Assembly: GCA_947311845.1 (NCBI GenBank)
Contig: CAMZMU010000080.1
Location: forward strand, 44,318,359 to 44,382,358
Length of the DNA: 64,000 bases
Direction of reading: 5' to 3'
DNA from: Poa pratensis
Taxonomy: Eukaryota > Streptophyta > Magnoliopsida > Poales > Poaceae
The notes beneath the pieces are model-generated. The model worked only from the letters and a program-made list of their open reading frames with translations, was not told the DNA's origin and did not search any database. How positions within the stretch are numbered: position 1 is the first letter of the stretch; each line of letters starts with the position of its first letter. Of this stretch, positions 10,017-20,432 are shown piece by piece. The translations under genes and the position numbers were made by a program.

Positions 10017-11421
10017 TATTTTGTTCGACGCTAGGCGCCCAACATGTAGCTGACTTCGGGAATCTGTGACTTGACATCTGCGGCCGGTTAGACTACGCGT
10101 CCACATGCCGCCAGTTCTCCCTTCGCCGTCTCGCCGACAGCCCCAAACCAAGTTTCGTATTTCGCCGATCATCAGTAATCCACGAGAACGAAGACATGCT
10201 GCATGGTAATCTACGAGTTTTGATTCATCGCATGTCATTACTGTGGATGAAGATGATATAATGATTTAATAGAGTGTTTGATGTCCTCAAAGAAGCGTAG
10301 GCCAAACAAGTAGCGTTGTAAGTTTCTTTTATGCATATTTCAGAATATTAGTATGGGCTTTGAACTTTTTTTATGGTAATTTATGCAACTTTTATGCTTA
10401 ATCTTTCAGTTACATATTATGTATTGCTTTTATATTGTATTATAATGCAAATTTAAAATTATTTATTAAATTGGTAAATATATTTTATCGAAATGGTAAA
10501 CCAATTTTTGTGTGGCATACGCAATATATAGCAAATTACTAGGTCCGCCACTGCCTCTCGGCGGAGGAGGCGCAGGTGGATGGGAGGAGCCCGGGTGGAT
10601 CTCAACCTTCCTGTCTGGAGCCAAGTGTGTCGTTTCCTCTGTGCTCTTCTCGTTTTCCGAGGAGCAGGTCTCGTTGGACGACAAAGAGGAGGAGGAGGGC
10701 TCCGAAGGGGGCGTAGGTTAGTTGCTTCACCCTCCTCTCCCTCCTGGCCCCCGTTGTCTCGCTTTTGTCTCTTGCCCTCTCCCCGTACCGAGGTCCGGTT
10801 TCAGCGCTCTCGGTCACTTGCTTCAACATACGAGTGCTAGCGGTGCTTGACTAAAATTTATACTGAATTTTTACACTTCGGTCTTATTTTTAGCATGTTA
10901 TAGAGTTACATGAACAATTTTCTGTTTTCCGCATAGTTTAACCACATATATGTCAATATTATTAAATATTAGTTTATGTGTTTTTTGTTCATAGTGAATT
11001 AATTGAAATATACTAACTATATTTTGTAACTTGATAACTATATTTTGTATAATGTATAATCTATATAATTTGTATATTTATGGTAAAGATCTTTACCGAC
11101 CTACCAAATGTCTCAATAGCAGTTTCTAGCGTATGATTAAGTAAGCGTATTTATAGAAACTTGTAGAGTATAGACTGAACCAATGAGACTACTTTTTCAT
11201 TGTCAAAATTGTCTATCAAATTTAGGTTTTCGCCTTGTTTCCTTTAGTAAACCGAGCAGATCAGGTCCTTATACCATATTCTTTTTGTCAATGAATTTGG
11301 TAGCTTTCATGCCAACATTCAAAAAAAATCTAGCAAATAAAAATTTAACAAAATGTGCATGATTTGTAATTGGTATTGAAATATCATTGATTAGAGAGTA
11401 CTCACCAATGAAAAATATTGT
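10017..11421. other. Intergenic stretch, no recognised gene
   Basis: Mostly AT-rich. A GC-rich patch at about 10540-10840 carries overlapping frames on both strands without a recognisable domain and could be an eroded gene fragment. Nothing else was identified. Confidence 0.45.
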
Positions 11422-11795
11422 TTTGGCTCCCGGGTGAATATGCTCCTGATATATGTTTCAAAACTAAAACATATGAAAACACTTCAAAAAAATCTGAAAA
11501 AAATTAGGCACAAAGATATACAAGTGTTCAACATTCGTGCAAAATTTCGGAAGGAAATAACATTTTCTACGCTCTGTGCAAAAAAGACAAAATCTGTGTT
11601 TTGAAAAATGTATTTTAAAATCTCATTTCGGCAGATTTGTCTTTTTTGCACATACCACATATAGTGTCATTTACTTCCTAAATTTTGCATGGATGTTGAA
11701 AACTTTCATATGTTTGTGCCCAAATTTTCTCAGATTTTTTGGAAGTGTTTTCATATTTTTTTTAATTTTAAAAGCATATGCACCCGGGTGCCAAA
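11422..11795. mobile_element. Foldback MITE (374 bp)
   Basis: The left end TTTGGCTCCCGGGTG is matched in inverted orientation by CACCCGGGTGCCAAA at the right end. The arms stay complementary well inward (TTTTTTGCAC, AAATTTTGCA and TCAGATTTTTT words on opposite strands), so most of the element could fold into one long hairpin. No coding sequence. Superfamily not assigned. Confidence 0.8.
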
Positions 11796-12357
11796 GTAAA
11801 TTTCTGCTTTGGATTCTAGTAAATTATACCACTAGTAATCCTTGCATCTCTTGAGACATTGCTTGTTTTGGAATCCCTGCACATGTTCGTTTTCAGAGCT
11901 GTCAGTTTCGCTAGATTTTCTCGAGTTTTAATTGTCAGTGCGCGCAACCAGACAAGTAACAGCTACGTGCTTCGCTGTTCTTTGTTTTGAGCCGTACACA
12001 TTCAACGGCTTAATTTACTCTACTCTGCCATGTTCAAGATGGCTGTTGGTACGATAGTTGGCGACTTGCTAAATTTGTATGATTAGCTTGCAAACGTAGA
12101 GGCAATTGGAATTAACTCGAACTCAGTACCTCGACAAGCGGAATAGGGTTTTTAACTTCTAGCAGTTTTCCACAATGTTACTAATTAGATTTGCATGTGG
12201 TGTTCGCTTCAGTGTGCCGAGGCGTAGGAATCTCCATGAATGCAACCATTTGGAGATTGTAAAATAAGATACTCCTATGTTCAACCGATATAGTCTAGAT
12301 GACGATCTAACAATAGGATTAGTAGAGTATAAGCGAGACATATAAGTACGACATGTA
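11796..12357. other. Intergenic stretch, nothing recognised
   Basis: No supported reading frame, inverted termini or poly(A) tail. Confidence 0.5.
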
Positions 12358-12575
12358 CTCCCTCCGGTCGGTGTATAAGTCCTCTGCATGTCACTAGGTC
12401 GTCCATTTGACCAACGTAAAACAAGTTATATATTAAAAAAATATCATTTGAAAATTTAGATGTTATATTTTCTAATGGTGTATCTTTTTTTATTATATAA
12501 CTCATATTAAATTGGTCAACTTGACGATATAGTAACACGCGTAAGACGGCAGGACCTATATACCAGACCGGGGAG
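12358..12575. mobile_element. Stowaway MITE (218 bp)
   Basis: Starts CTCCCTCCGGTCGGTGTATA and ends TATATACCAGACCGGGGAG, which are imperfect inverted repeats. It is flanked by TA at 12356-12357 and 12576-12577. The internal arms are also partly complementary. Confidence 0.88.
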
Positions 12576-13312
12576 TAATCATTATTCTCGTATTCTCTCC
12601 TTTGAACTTTCTTATTTAAATTATGCATGGAATGACACTATACGGTAAATCAATAAACGCATATCTCGGGGGCTACTCTACTGCTCGAAAAATTAATGAA
12701 ATACACTATAAAAGGGTGAAAAGGAGGGGTGCTGAGTTCCTTGCACAAACCAAGAGGAATTGAAAATAAAGCTACATATGAACAAATGTTACTGAGAAAA
12801 CCAAAATCCTATCAAATATCAAATGATTTTTCTGTTAAAAGTATAAGGGCGTTTTGAGGATTATTCAACTCTTTTTCTACAAAGAAAATAAGATCATGTG
12901 ACTTGAGTTGTCAATTTCTTTAGAAATGCATTCCTGTGCCATTATGCCATCCATTTCATAGTAAATCGACAAGACCATTATATCAAAAAAAAACTTAAAG
13001 AAGTTCAATGATTCTCTCTCTCTCTATCTAAGATTTTTCTCAAAATTCTTGTATTATTTAGTTTAAAACATAAAAAGGCATCACGTACTTGTGGTCTGAA
13101 TCCTGTGGAGAATTCATATTACATGACATCTTAACCCCATGTCGTTGTTCTTTACTTCTTTAACAGCGAATTTCGGAAAACACCATCTGAACAGAATGCC
13201 ACCGGCTCAAGGCATAAAAAACTATTATCAAAACAAAACAGTGGTCGTAGTGCTCTTTCTTTTAGTGGCAGCAGGGCGATAGGAATGATTGGACACGGAT
13301 ACAAGCATTTTG
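12576..13312. other. Intergenic stretch, nothing recognised
   Basis: AT-rich sequence, including a short CT-rich run near 13012-13024. No gene or mobile-element termini were identified. Confidence 0.5.
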
Positions 13313-13793
13313 GTGCTTAATAAAAGTAGCAATGACTTGAGCTAGTGGAGGATAGAATAATGCTTATCTTTCAGCTCAGCCTCCAGAATGGCTTATAAAG
13401 TTGGACTTGGAAGGTTCCAAGATAGCTGTGTTGGTGGGGCCATTTGCTGCACTGGTTGCTAGAAGAATGACATAAAGCTCCGGTACAATTTGCCTAAGAA
13501 ATGTATAAACCCTACGATGCGATTTCTTATAAGAAACAGTAGTATTCGTTAGTTCCTGCCGGTTCCACCCCTTCCCAGTCCTCCCCCCTCACCGTCGCCG
13601 GGAAAAGACTGTTAGCGCCGATATAGGTTTTGCAACTCAGTGGACACTTCCACGTGGGCCTACATGTCAACCTGACATTTTATTAAATCTAAATATCCTA
13701 GCGTGAGGTATATTGGAAAGCAAAACATAACGTGATGATCGAAATCGAACCGAACACCTCCTGCTAATGATCCTGCGCCCCTAAACAACAGGG
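13313..13793. repeat. Distal upstream duplicated block, copy 2
   Basis: 13313-13553 corresponds to 1-242 and 13639-13793 corresponds to 1609-1772, in the same order and orientation. It lies about 6.6 kb upstream of the intact XTH, whereas copy 1 lies about 1.3 kb upstream of the pseudogene. The larger spacing here is explained by mobile-element insertions between 13.8 and 20 kb. Confidence 0.85.
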
Positions 13794-14079
13794 TATCAAT
13801 TGCTTACTTATATGATGGGCAATAAACAATTTTGGACGTGAACTTTTTTCTTGAGACAACAACTTTGGACGTGATGACACGGTTATGTGGCTGTCTTGGC
13901 TTTTCTTGGGCTGGGCTGCTTGCCTGCTTGGGCCTTGGCCATCCCACGAAATAAAACAGCAGTATGCTTTTTTTTGCGAAAAGACCCCTAGCATTAAAAA
14001 AACACCGAAAAATACAAAACGTTTCAACAAAAACGAAAATTACAACAAAAATTTTGAGATGCCCTTCGTCTTCGACCTC

Positions 14080-14713
14080 CAGATTGTGTCGACGGCGCGC
14101 CGCCGCTGCCACTTTTCCCAAAGCCGGATTGACGTTGTTTCTAGTGCAATGCGTGCATCAGGTTTGTTCCACTTCACTGAAGACATCAAAGGTAGACATG
14201 CTACAGTTACCATTGATAATTGTTCTTTAACGAACTTGGTCAGTATTGAGGTTGTTGAAAAGTTGTAGTTGATTACATGTCGAAATAATTGGCCATATAT
14301 GTTAGCTACTTATGATGATGCACTTCCAATTACTCATGCCACATGTGTTCCTCTAACCATTTATGGCAATACTGTTCGCATTACCTCTGATGTGATTCGT
14401 AGAGCGCTTAATTGTTGCCATCTTTTGTTGGGAAAAAAATGGTGTGATGAATTTCAGGTTGTTTTTGGTGGTGATCATCCCGATCCCCGCATCTTTTGGA
14501 ATAATAAGAAAACTTGTTTAGCACATACATGACTTAAAAAAATTCAGGAGGTTAGGCGTCAAAACCTATGTCCACCTATTATTCTGACAAATAAATCAAG
14601 TGCTTCCACCATATGTGCTATTGAGCGTATAAACATTAAGGGTGAGAGTTTGATTGTTCCAAAAAATCAGGAGTCAAAGTTGATGAGACATGTGATGTTT
14701 CTACTAATGTAAC
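14080..14713 (+). pseudogene. Ty3/gypsy retropepsin-like remnant
   Basis: One frame, interrupted by stop codons at about 14266 and 14530, reads like an eroded retrotransposon protease. An Ile-Asp-Asn-Cys-Ser stretch replaces the usual DxGS/DTGS active site, followed by LTNLVSIEVVEKL, then VPLTIYGNT, then HLLLGKKWCDEF, in the position of the ILLGRPW block of gypsy retropepsins. The match is by pattern only. It could be another TE-derived sequence. LTRs for it were not found. Confidence 0.4.
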
Positions 14714-14729
14714 CATTTCTACTCCTAGT

Positions 14730-15374
14730 GTGGTTTCATGTGATATGCATGTTGCTTTTGAAGAAAGGAAGCCGTCTGTTCTGCAACCTGCATCACCACT
14801 TGAGGAAGATGTCCCAGTGCCTACAACTACATCTGAGGAGATTGCCATTGCTATAGGTGCTGATTTGGAGATGCAGCCACCAAGAGCGGCATTTTGTGAG
14901 TCTCATAATTTGTTGGTTGATTCATGTGATATGACGAGTATAAATATTTCAGCACCATGTGATAAATTGCAGATTTCAAATTATGAGCATGTGGTACTGA
15001 TTACTCAAAAGGAAATACTTGCTAGCATACCATTTGCTAATATTTTATTTGATATCATGTTGGATGAGCCTATTAGTTTAGAATGTGCTATGGAGAAATA
15101 TTCTGAAATTGCATCTCTTAGTTCTCATTCTAGCATAGTCACCTTTTGCTATAAATTTCATATGATTGGGGATTATTGTGCAGACAAGAACTTTCTAGTC
15201 TACCGTATATGTATCATTTATGATAATATGCCTGAATTGGATGTTTCTATTTTTGGACACACGTATGCGCCCTATTATGCCGTCTATGTCATCTTCATGT
15301 TGGCCGATGGTAATGTTTTAACCATACAATTTAATGATTGTCCTACTATCAGTTCTTTTGTCTGTTATGCATAG
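14730..15374 (+). CDS. Unrecognised 214-residue ORF, probably TE-derived
   Basis: A continuous frame of 214 codons with AT-rich, TE-like codon use, directly downstream of the retropepsin-like remnant but in another frame. The product is acidic in its first half and hydrophobic and aromatic-rich in its second half (for example HTYAPYYAVYVIFMLADG). I do not recognise a family. No promoter, start context or splice signals argue for a host gene. The likeliest reading is the unknown downstream part of the same degenerate retroelement. Confidence 0.35.
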   Translation: MVSCDMHVAFEERKPSVLQPASPLEEDVPVPTTTSEEIAIAIGADLEMQPPRAAFCESHNLLVDSCDMTSINISAPCDKLQISNYEHVVLITQKEILASIPFANILFDIMLDEPISLECAMEKYSEIASLSSHSSIVTFCYKFHMIGDYCADKNFLVYRICIIYDNMPELDVSIFGHTYAPYYAVYVIFMLADGNVLTIQFNDCPTISSFVCYA

Positions 15375-15640
15375 AAATTTAGGGTTTTAGTTTTAACGTA
15401 GTCTAAACCTGAAATTACATCTATTTATTAGCGAACCGGAAAGCCACGATCGTTGATGAAGTAGTCGCGTGGATGAAGTGCCACGGCCCAGCGTTGGCCT
15501 TGGCGAGCAGCCACACACATGCATCGATGCGTCCATGCATGCGTGTAGTGAACGATCAGGTCCAAGGCTGCCATGCCTGGTACGCACCACATTGATGGGT
15601 CCCACCTTGCATGCATTACGTGACTGCACAAGAGTTGACA
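15375..15640. other. Short interval with possible minus-strand coding tail
   Basis: On the minus strand a frame ends at about 15428 with the tail DYFINDRGFPVR. It looks gene-like in composition but is too short to identify. No other feature was seen. Confidence 0.25.
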
Positions 15641-15825
15641 GGGTGTTTGGTTAGGCTTTTTACTTGTCTTTTGGCTTTGGCTTTGGCTTATAAGCTCAAA
15701 AAGCATCTAAATAGATATTTTTGGTTTTTGGCTTATATTTTACTATGATATAAGCCAAAAGTCAAAATCTTTTGTGGCATATAAACCAAAGACAAAAGCC
15801 AAGAAGAAAGCCTAACCAAACACCC
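15641..15825. mobile_element. MITE with GGGTGTTTGGTT terminal inverted repeats (185 bp)
   Basis: Starts GGGTGTTTGGTTAGGCTTT and ends AAGCCTAACCAAACACCC, an almost perfect 19-bp inverted repeat. The interior is rich in GGCTT/AAGCC words that pair across the element. No clear target duplication was seen, so hAT or Harbinger affiliation is left open. Confidence 0.88.
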
Positions 15826-15870
15826 TTAGCACTTTCAGTTTATTCTTGTGTTGCACTTTGATCGCACGTG

Positions 15871-16031
15871 CTCCCTCCGTTCCACAATGTAAGATGTTTT
15901 AGCTATTGTCCACATTCACATTTATCTACATCTATTTAGACATAGTTTAGTGTATATGTTCACTCATTTGGCTTCGCACCTAGTCAACATGTGAGATAGC
16001 TAAAACTTCTTATATTTAGGAACAGAGGGAG
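15871..16031. mobile_element. Stowaway MITE (161 bp)
   Basis: Starts CTCCCTCCGTTCCACAATGT and ends AGGAACAGAGGGAG. The arms remain complementary through TTTTAGCT/AGCTAAAA. TA follows on the right (16032-16033). The left dinucleotide is TG, probably a mutated TA. Confidence 0.85.
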
Positions 16032-16846
16032 TATTTCTTTGTATACTGTCTCCGGTGCGCCATCTCGCCAGTTCATTCTTGCGTGATTTATGTATCTTGC
16101 TCGCCGTCCTCCCGCTGACGTTGTGCCGACATATGTCAAATCTAATCAAACAATAATACAATAATTTAGGTAGTACATAATTCTCAGATATCATAATATT
16201 ATTTTTAGCTAGGAATAAATTCACCTGATAATAATCATCAATTAGGCTCAATATTTTCTTCCAGCTTAAACATTTAAAATCATCGTAATCCATGAATATA
16301 TACTCATCATGAATTCAGTCCATGACGGAAGTAGGCAAATAAAATATTTCTCTTTATAGGAAAATCTAGAGACCAACTGAACAATGGAGAAAATAAAACG
16401 TTAGAAAAGACCCAATACAGTCGTACACAAACCTTACAATATGGTTAAGTGTATGACACAAATCATAATTGTCTTCAAAATATCTTCCTGCTCAAGCCTT
16501 CTGTGAGAAAAGACATCAAGCATTTTAAAAACAATTATAATTCCAAAAATGTAGTGCTTGTCTTTAAACGGCTTGTAACAGCTTGTAAAACTGGAGTGTT
16601 CTAATTTGAGTGAAGTTTGAGCGGTGCCATTTTGCACCATATTATAGGTGGCTACTTCACAAAAATCTTGTTTTAGCACTTAGAAGTTAGAAAAAAAAAT
16701 GATTTTGAAAAACATGTTGAATCCCACTTTGTCAACATTGTTTACCATTCCCAGATTCACACATGTGCACAATTTGGGCACGTTATCACAAACAGTTCCA
16801 TGGTTATGGTCATGACGTGGTGTTTTGGGTTGAAAATTATGAATCT
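16032..16846. other. Intergenic stretch, nothing recognised
   Basis: AT-rich sequence with only short frames on the minus strand and no recognisable product. Confidence 0.5.
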
Positions 16847-17060
16847 TTTTTTTTGAAGCTTTTATGACAGTAGGAAAGGCTCCTACTGCCTCTATATTAA
16901 GAGAACAGAGCACCAGTTATAATTACATCAAGCCATACAGGCAGAATCGAAGAAAGAGCTAGAGCTGAGACAGAAAGGAGTTAATAAAGGGGTGAAGATC
17001 AGGCTTAGTTCTATGAACAAGCAAACTAAAGTCAGTTAAGAATCTCAATTGAATCTTGGG
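16847..17060 (-). mobile_element. LINE 3' end, minus strand, 5'-truncated
   Basis: On the minus strand this reads as a non-LTR 3' untranslated region (TGTAATTATAACTGGTGCTC, then TCTTAATATAGAGGCAGTAG) ending in a poly(A) run, seen as T residues at about 16847-16855. The 5' boundary is approximate and no target duplication could be fixed. Confidence 0.6.
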
Positions 17061-17249
17061 AGAGGAGAATTGGGGGCTACCCTTGGGGCTTGTTACCAAT
17101 TGAATCTTGCTGAGTTGCTACTTGCTAGTTATCCTTGATTTGGTGTTTTCCCTCTTTGTGTTCTTGTGTTCATCCCTTGTTCTTCGTGTTCATCGATCCC
17201 CCCGCCCAAATCCGTGAAAATCGGGACCAACCCACATCAATTGACAACC

Positions 17250-17462
17250 TTCCTGTTTCGTTGGGTTAAAGTAGTTTGATTGTGTTGTGTGTAGGTCCAC
17301 GTCAACAGCATCTCAACAGCGTTGTTGTTGACACCGCATTGAAGCTCTTCCAATTCCTACTGGTTCGATAAACCTTGGTATTGTTAAAGGGAAATTTGCT
17401 GCTGCACTACTTCATACCTTCCTCTTGGGTTATCCCAACGAACGTGTGTTCCACGTCATCAT
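17250..17462 (+). repeat. Athila-like LTR end fragment, plus orientation
   Basis: This segment matches the reverse complement of the LTR ends at 17942, 33764, 39990 and 46530. It carries GTTGTGTGTAGGTCCACGTC, TACTGGTTCGATAAACCTTG and CGAACGTGTGTTCCACGTCATC. It is the opposite way round to the LTR at 17942-19490, so the two face each other across a short internal piece. Confidence 0.8.
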
Positions 17463-17735
17463 GGAGTTCCAGCTAAACTTTCTATAATGTTGCGAGCCTC
17501 CAACGCGGGAGTACCCAAAAAGTTTCCACCTGTTAGAGTGTCCAAAATGTACCTATACCAATTTGTGATGCCAACATTAAAAATTACTAAGAAAAATAGT
17601 TTCCGAATTATTTTTCGTGGAACGTTGTTGAGCATCACTAATTCTATAACAAGCATCCTTTAAGCTTTCTCCACACCTTTGTTTAAAAGTACGAACTTCA
17701 GTTTCGGGAGACATAACAAAAGGAGTAGAACTAGA
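17463..17735 (-). pseudogene. Athila-like gag N-terminal fragment
   Basis: The minus strand encodes a gag start beginning MSSSTPFVMSPETE with the block RCGESLKDACYRISDAQQRS, then, after a frameshift near 17590, TWYRYILDTLTGGNFLG-like residues (here NWYRYILDTLTGGNFLG). This resembles gag proteins of Athila-like Ty3/gypsy elements of grasses. Gag packages element RNA into virus-like particles. The frame is cut at 17462 by the inverted LTR fragment, so most of gag and all of pol are absent. Confidence 0.75.
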
Positions 17736-17911
17736 CATGATAACTAAGCAAAACGATATAAGACTAGTTGCTGGAATTTTTATTTTTTTGTGTTTTTTGA
17801 TTTGTAAAGCAAACGATAAGCAAAACAAGACTAACAAAAAATAAACTAAGCAAGACAATAACAAAATGGAGTGAAAGGATGTGCGAAACTCCCCTCGCTG
17901 AAACTTCCAAC

Positions 17912-17929
17912 TCCCCGGCAACGGCGCCA
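17912..17929 (-). promoter_or_regulatory. Primer-binding site (tRNA-Asp type) of the rearranged Athila-like element
   Basis: The minus strand reads TGGCGCCGTTGCCGGGGA, the tRNA-Asp-complementary site used by Athila elements, 12-13 bases inside the LTR that starts at about 17942. Confidence 0.85.
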
Positions 17930-17941
17930 GAAAACAAGCTT

Positions 17942-19490
17942 TATAGCGTGGATCACATGTTCGTTGGGAAACCCCAAGAGGAATGTATGACCGTATATAT
18001 GATGTAGTGTAGTAGAAGTTTTCCCTTGATACAAAACCAAGGTTTATCGAACCAGTAGGACTTGGAGAAGGCTTCAAGGAGGTGTCTCCCTCCCCTGACG
18101 CTTAGGAGGTTAATGTGGACCTGCACACAACACAATCAAACTACTTTGCCCAACGAAAATAAATGTATGGTGTGGTGTGGAAAATATTATCCGAGAGAAA
18201 ATGGGCAGCGAGCAAATGATTATGAAAAGCTATGGAAACGGTTGTAAACAATACGAGAAAATAGGACTGGAGTCCACAGTTCACTAGAGGTGTCTCTCCA
18301 AAAGAAAACATGCTGGGTAAACAAATTACAGCTAGGCAATTGACAAATTGTGGGCGCATAACAATGCTATGATGACAAAGTAAAGTTCACCGTAGTATTT
18401 AATTGGGCATTACGTCAAAATACATAGACCGTTATCCAACTGCATCTATGACTAATAATCCACCCCGGGTCGCTATCCAGCTTGTCACCCGAAAGTATTA
18501 AGTTGCAAGCAACAGATTATTGCAATAATCATGGTGCATAATGTAAGCAATGGTTACAATACAAAGTAATAAACACCGATGTTTTACCCCTAGTAGCGAC
18601 AACACATCCTTGATCTTAATCGTTTCTGTCAACTCGAGCTCAGAACAAGGAGACATGAACCTACTATCTAGCATAAATACCCTCTCTGAAAATACTAGCA
18701 ACTATTTCGGCCAAAGCAACCACTAGCATCGAAGAGCATGCAAGATCATAAATAAAACATATCATAGATAAATGAACAAAGAAGTCATGATTTCCACAAT
18801 TCAACGGATACCAGCAAACACAACATGTAGCATTACATAAAGAAAATCTCGATCATGTTAAGCAGCTCACAAGATCTAAACATGGAGGTACAAGGAGAAG
18901 AGACAACAATGTAGCTACTGCCATGGACCCGTAGTCCCGTGGTGGACTACTCACACATCACTCCGGAGGCAGGCATGGTGGTGTAGATGCCTCCGGTGAC
19001 GATCTCCCCCTCCGGCAGGGTGCCGAGAAGAACTTCAGAACCCTCCCGAACTAGGGTTGGCGACGGCGGCGGCCTCGGTTTTCTTTCCGGAATATGGTCG
19101 GGTCTTTTGGGGTTTTCGGGGACGAGACAATTTATAGGCGAAGAGGCGGTGCTGGAGGAGCTCCAGGGGACCCACACGGCCTGGGGGCGCGGGCCCACCC
19201 CAGGCCATGCCGTGGGGCCGCCTGCTAGACTGGTGGGTCCCCTGGACCTCTCCTTCGGGCAGCGTCTTGGTTCCTTCGTAAAAATAAATCTCTTAAATTT
19301 TCAGGTCTTTCGGAGAATATTTTCTGACTAGGATTTCTGAAACAAAAAGACAACAGAAAACAGGAACTGGCACTCAGCATCTTGCTAATAGGTTAGTCCC
19401 AGAAAATGTATAAAATAGTATAAAAACATGTGACATTGACATATAATAAGCATGGAACAATCAAAAATTATAAATACATTTGAGTATTTA
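17942..19490 (-). repeat. Athila-like LTR, degenerate
   Basis: Collinear with the LTRs at 33764, 39990 and 46530: a CACATGTTCGTTGGGAAACC start, GTCCACAGTTCACTAG, ATAATCCACC and CAACATGTAGCATTACAT words, a GC-rich stretch near 19000-19260 and the final TTTGAG. The usual terminal GAGACGTATCA is eroded. It is the 5' LTR of the minus-strand element whose gag start lies at 17463-17735. No partner LTR in the same orientation lies nearby. Confidence 0.8.
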
Positions 19491-19659
19491 TTTATTCAGA
19501 TGATAAAACTCACGTTTACTATCCATATTACACATATTCTATCATCTCTTGGCCGAATTAGTGTATTATATAATTAATCATTATATTAGATGTGTTAGAA
19601 ACACACGAGACTTATTTTATCTTAGCAGAGTTGTTTGAGAAAGATAATTTCAACTTACA

Positions 19660-19712
19660 CTTACCAGAGATTGATAAACCTTAGATCATCTACTTTAGTG
19701 AGATTGATCATC
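19660..19712. repeat. Proximal duplication upstream of XTH, copy 1
   Basis: Contains GATAAACCTTAGATCATCTA, which recurs at 19922-19975. The matching sequence continues as TATATAATCAGT at 19729 and 20056. Confidence 0.75.
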
Positions 19713-19769
19713 TACTTTCCTCTTATATATAATCAGTGCCCTATTTTTGGCCACCCCCGTCATCAGTGT

Positions 19770-19921
19770 TGTAGGTGTAGCGAGCTGTCATTAGTTTGGT
19801 TGGCTTCGCTTCGGGTTGATCTTTGTAATCCTTTTATAAGGCTTTATTGAATAATCTAATGAACCGGCTGTGTGCATCCTCTGGATGCAGAGGCTGGAGG
19901 TATACCCTCCATTTCGACAAA
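19770..19921 (+). mobile_element. LINE 3' tail between two duplicated segments
   Basis: Ends GGATGCAGAGGCTGGAGGTA, then TACCCTCCATTTCGACAAAAAA, the typical 3' end of a grass LINE family, in plus orientation. Only about 150 bp of 3' untranslated sequence is present. The left boundary is approximate. Confidence 0.6.
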
Positions 19922-20100
19922 AAACTTACCACGGATGGATAAACCTTAGATCATCTACTTGAGTGAAATTGATGCTGTTAATTCTCTGCCCTTGGAGATC
20001 GGATAAAATTTACAAAAACTGAGGTGCATAATAAATATCAATGTCTTTACACTCATATATAATCAGTCGGTCCGTTTTTTTCCCCTTATCAGTCGGATGA
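19922..20100. repeat. Proximal duplication upstream of XTH, copy 2
   Basis: Matches 19660-19765 but contains about 75 bp more in the middle. Copy 1 and the LINE tail together suggest a local duplication associated with retrotransposition. Confidence 0.65.
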
Positions 20101-20145
20101 CGTATACCAAATTTTCTTCTTGTTTAATCCATGTGATCTGGGAAG

Positions 20146-20154
20146 TTTATAAAA
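20146..20154 (+). promoter_or_regulatory. Candidate TATA box of the intact XTH
   Basis: TTTATAAAA lies about 280 bp upstream of the start codon. This would give a leader of roughly 250 bases, which is long but possible. No better TATA-like word lies closer. The leader just before the ATG has a CAG-rich run (20394-20420). Confidence 0.4.
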
Positions 20155-20432
20155 CCGTGGTCAAAAGCACAACATCCCACCGCGGATTCTGGTGAAGAAA
20201 CGTTCCGAAACTTTGGTCCCAGCCGACAGAAACATGTGCGTGTGCCGCCGCATTAGCAAAACCTTCCGTGACGCCGGCCCACACCAGTTCACCACCAGCG
20301 GTGCATAGAGCCAGAGGAGAGCATCCCATGAATTAAAAGCGAAGCCCCGTTGCGAAACCACACACTGACACCATCCATCGCAGTACCACTGTACAAGCAG
20401 CAGAGCAGCAGAGCAGCAGCGAGCTAACGAAC

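Noticed and set aside
10512..10840. GC-rich ORFs on both strands that could be a gene fragment
   Set aside because: Low-complexity Gly/Glu/Arg composition, no recognisable domain, and frames open on both strands, as expected from base composition alone.
15428..15520. Minus-strand peptide tail DYFINDRGFPVR resembling a protein C-terminus
   Set aside because: Too short to identify, and no upstream exon could be joined with confidence.
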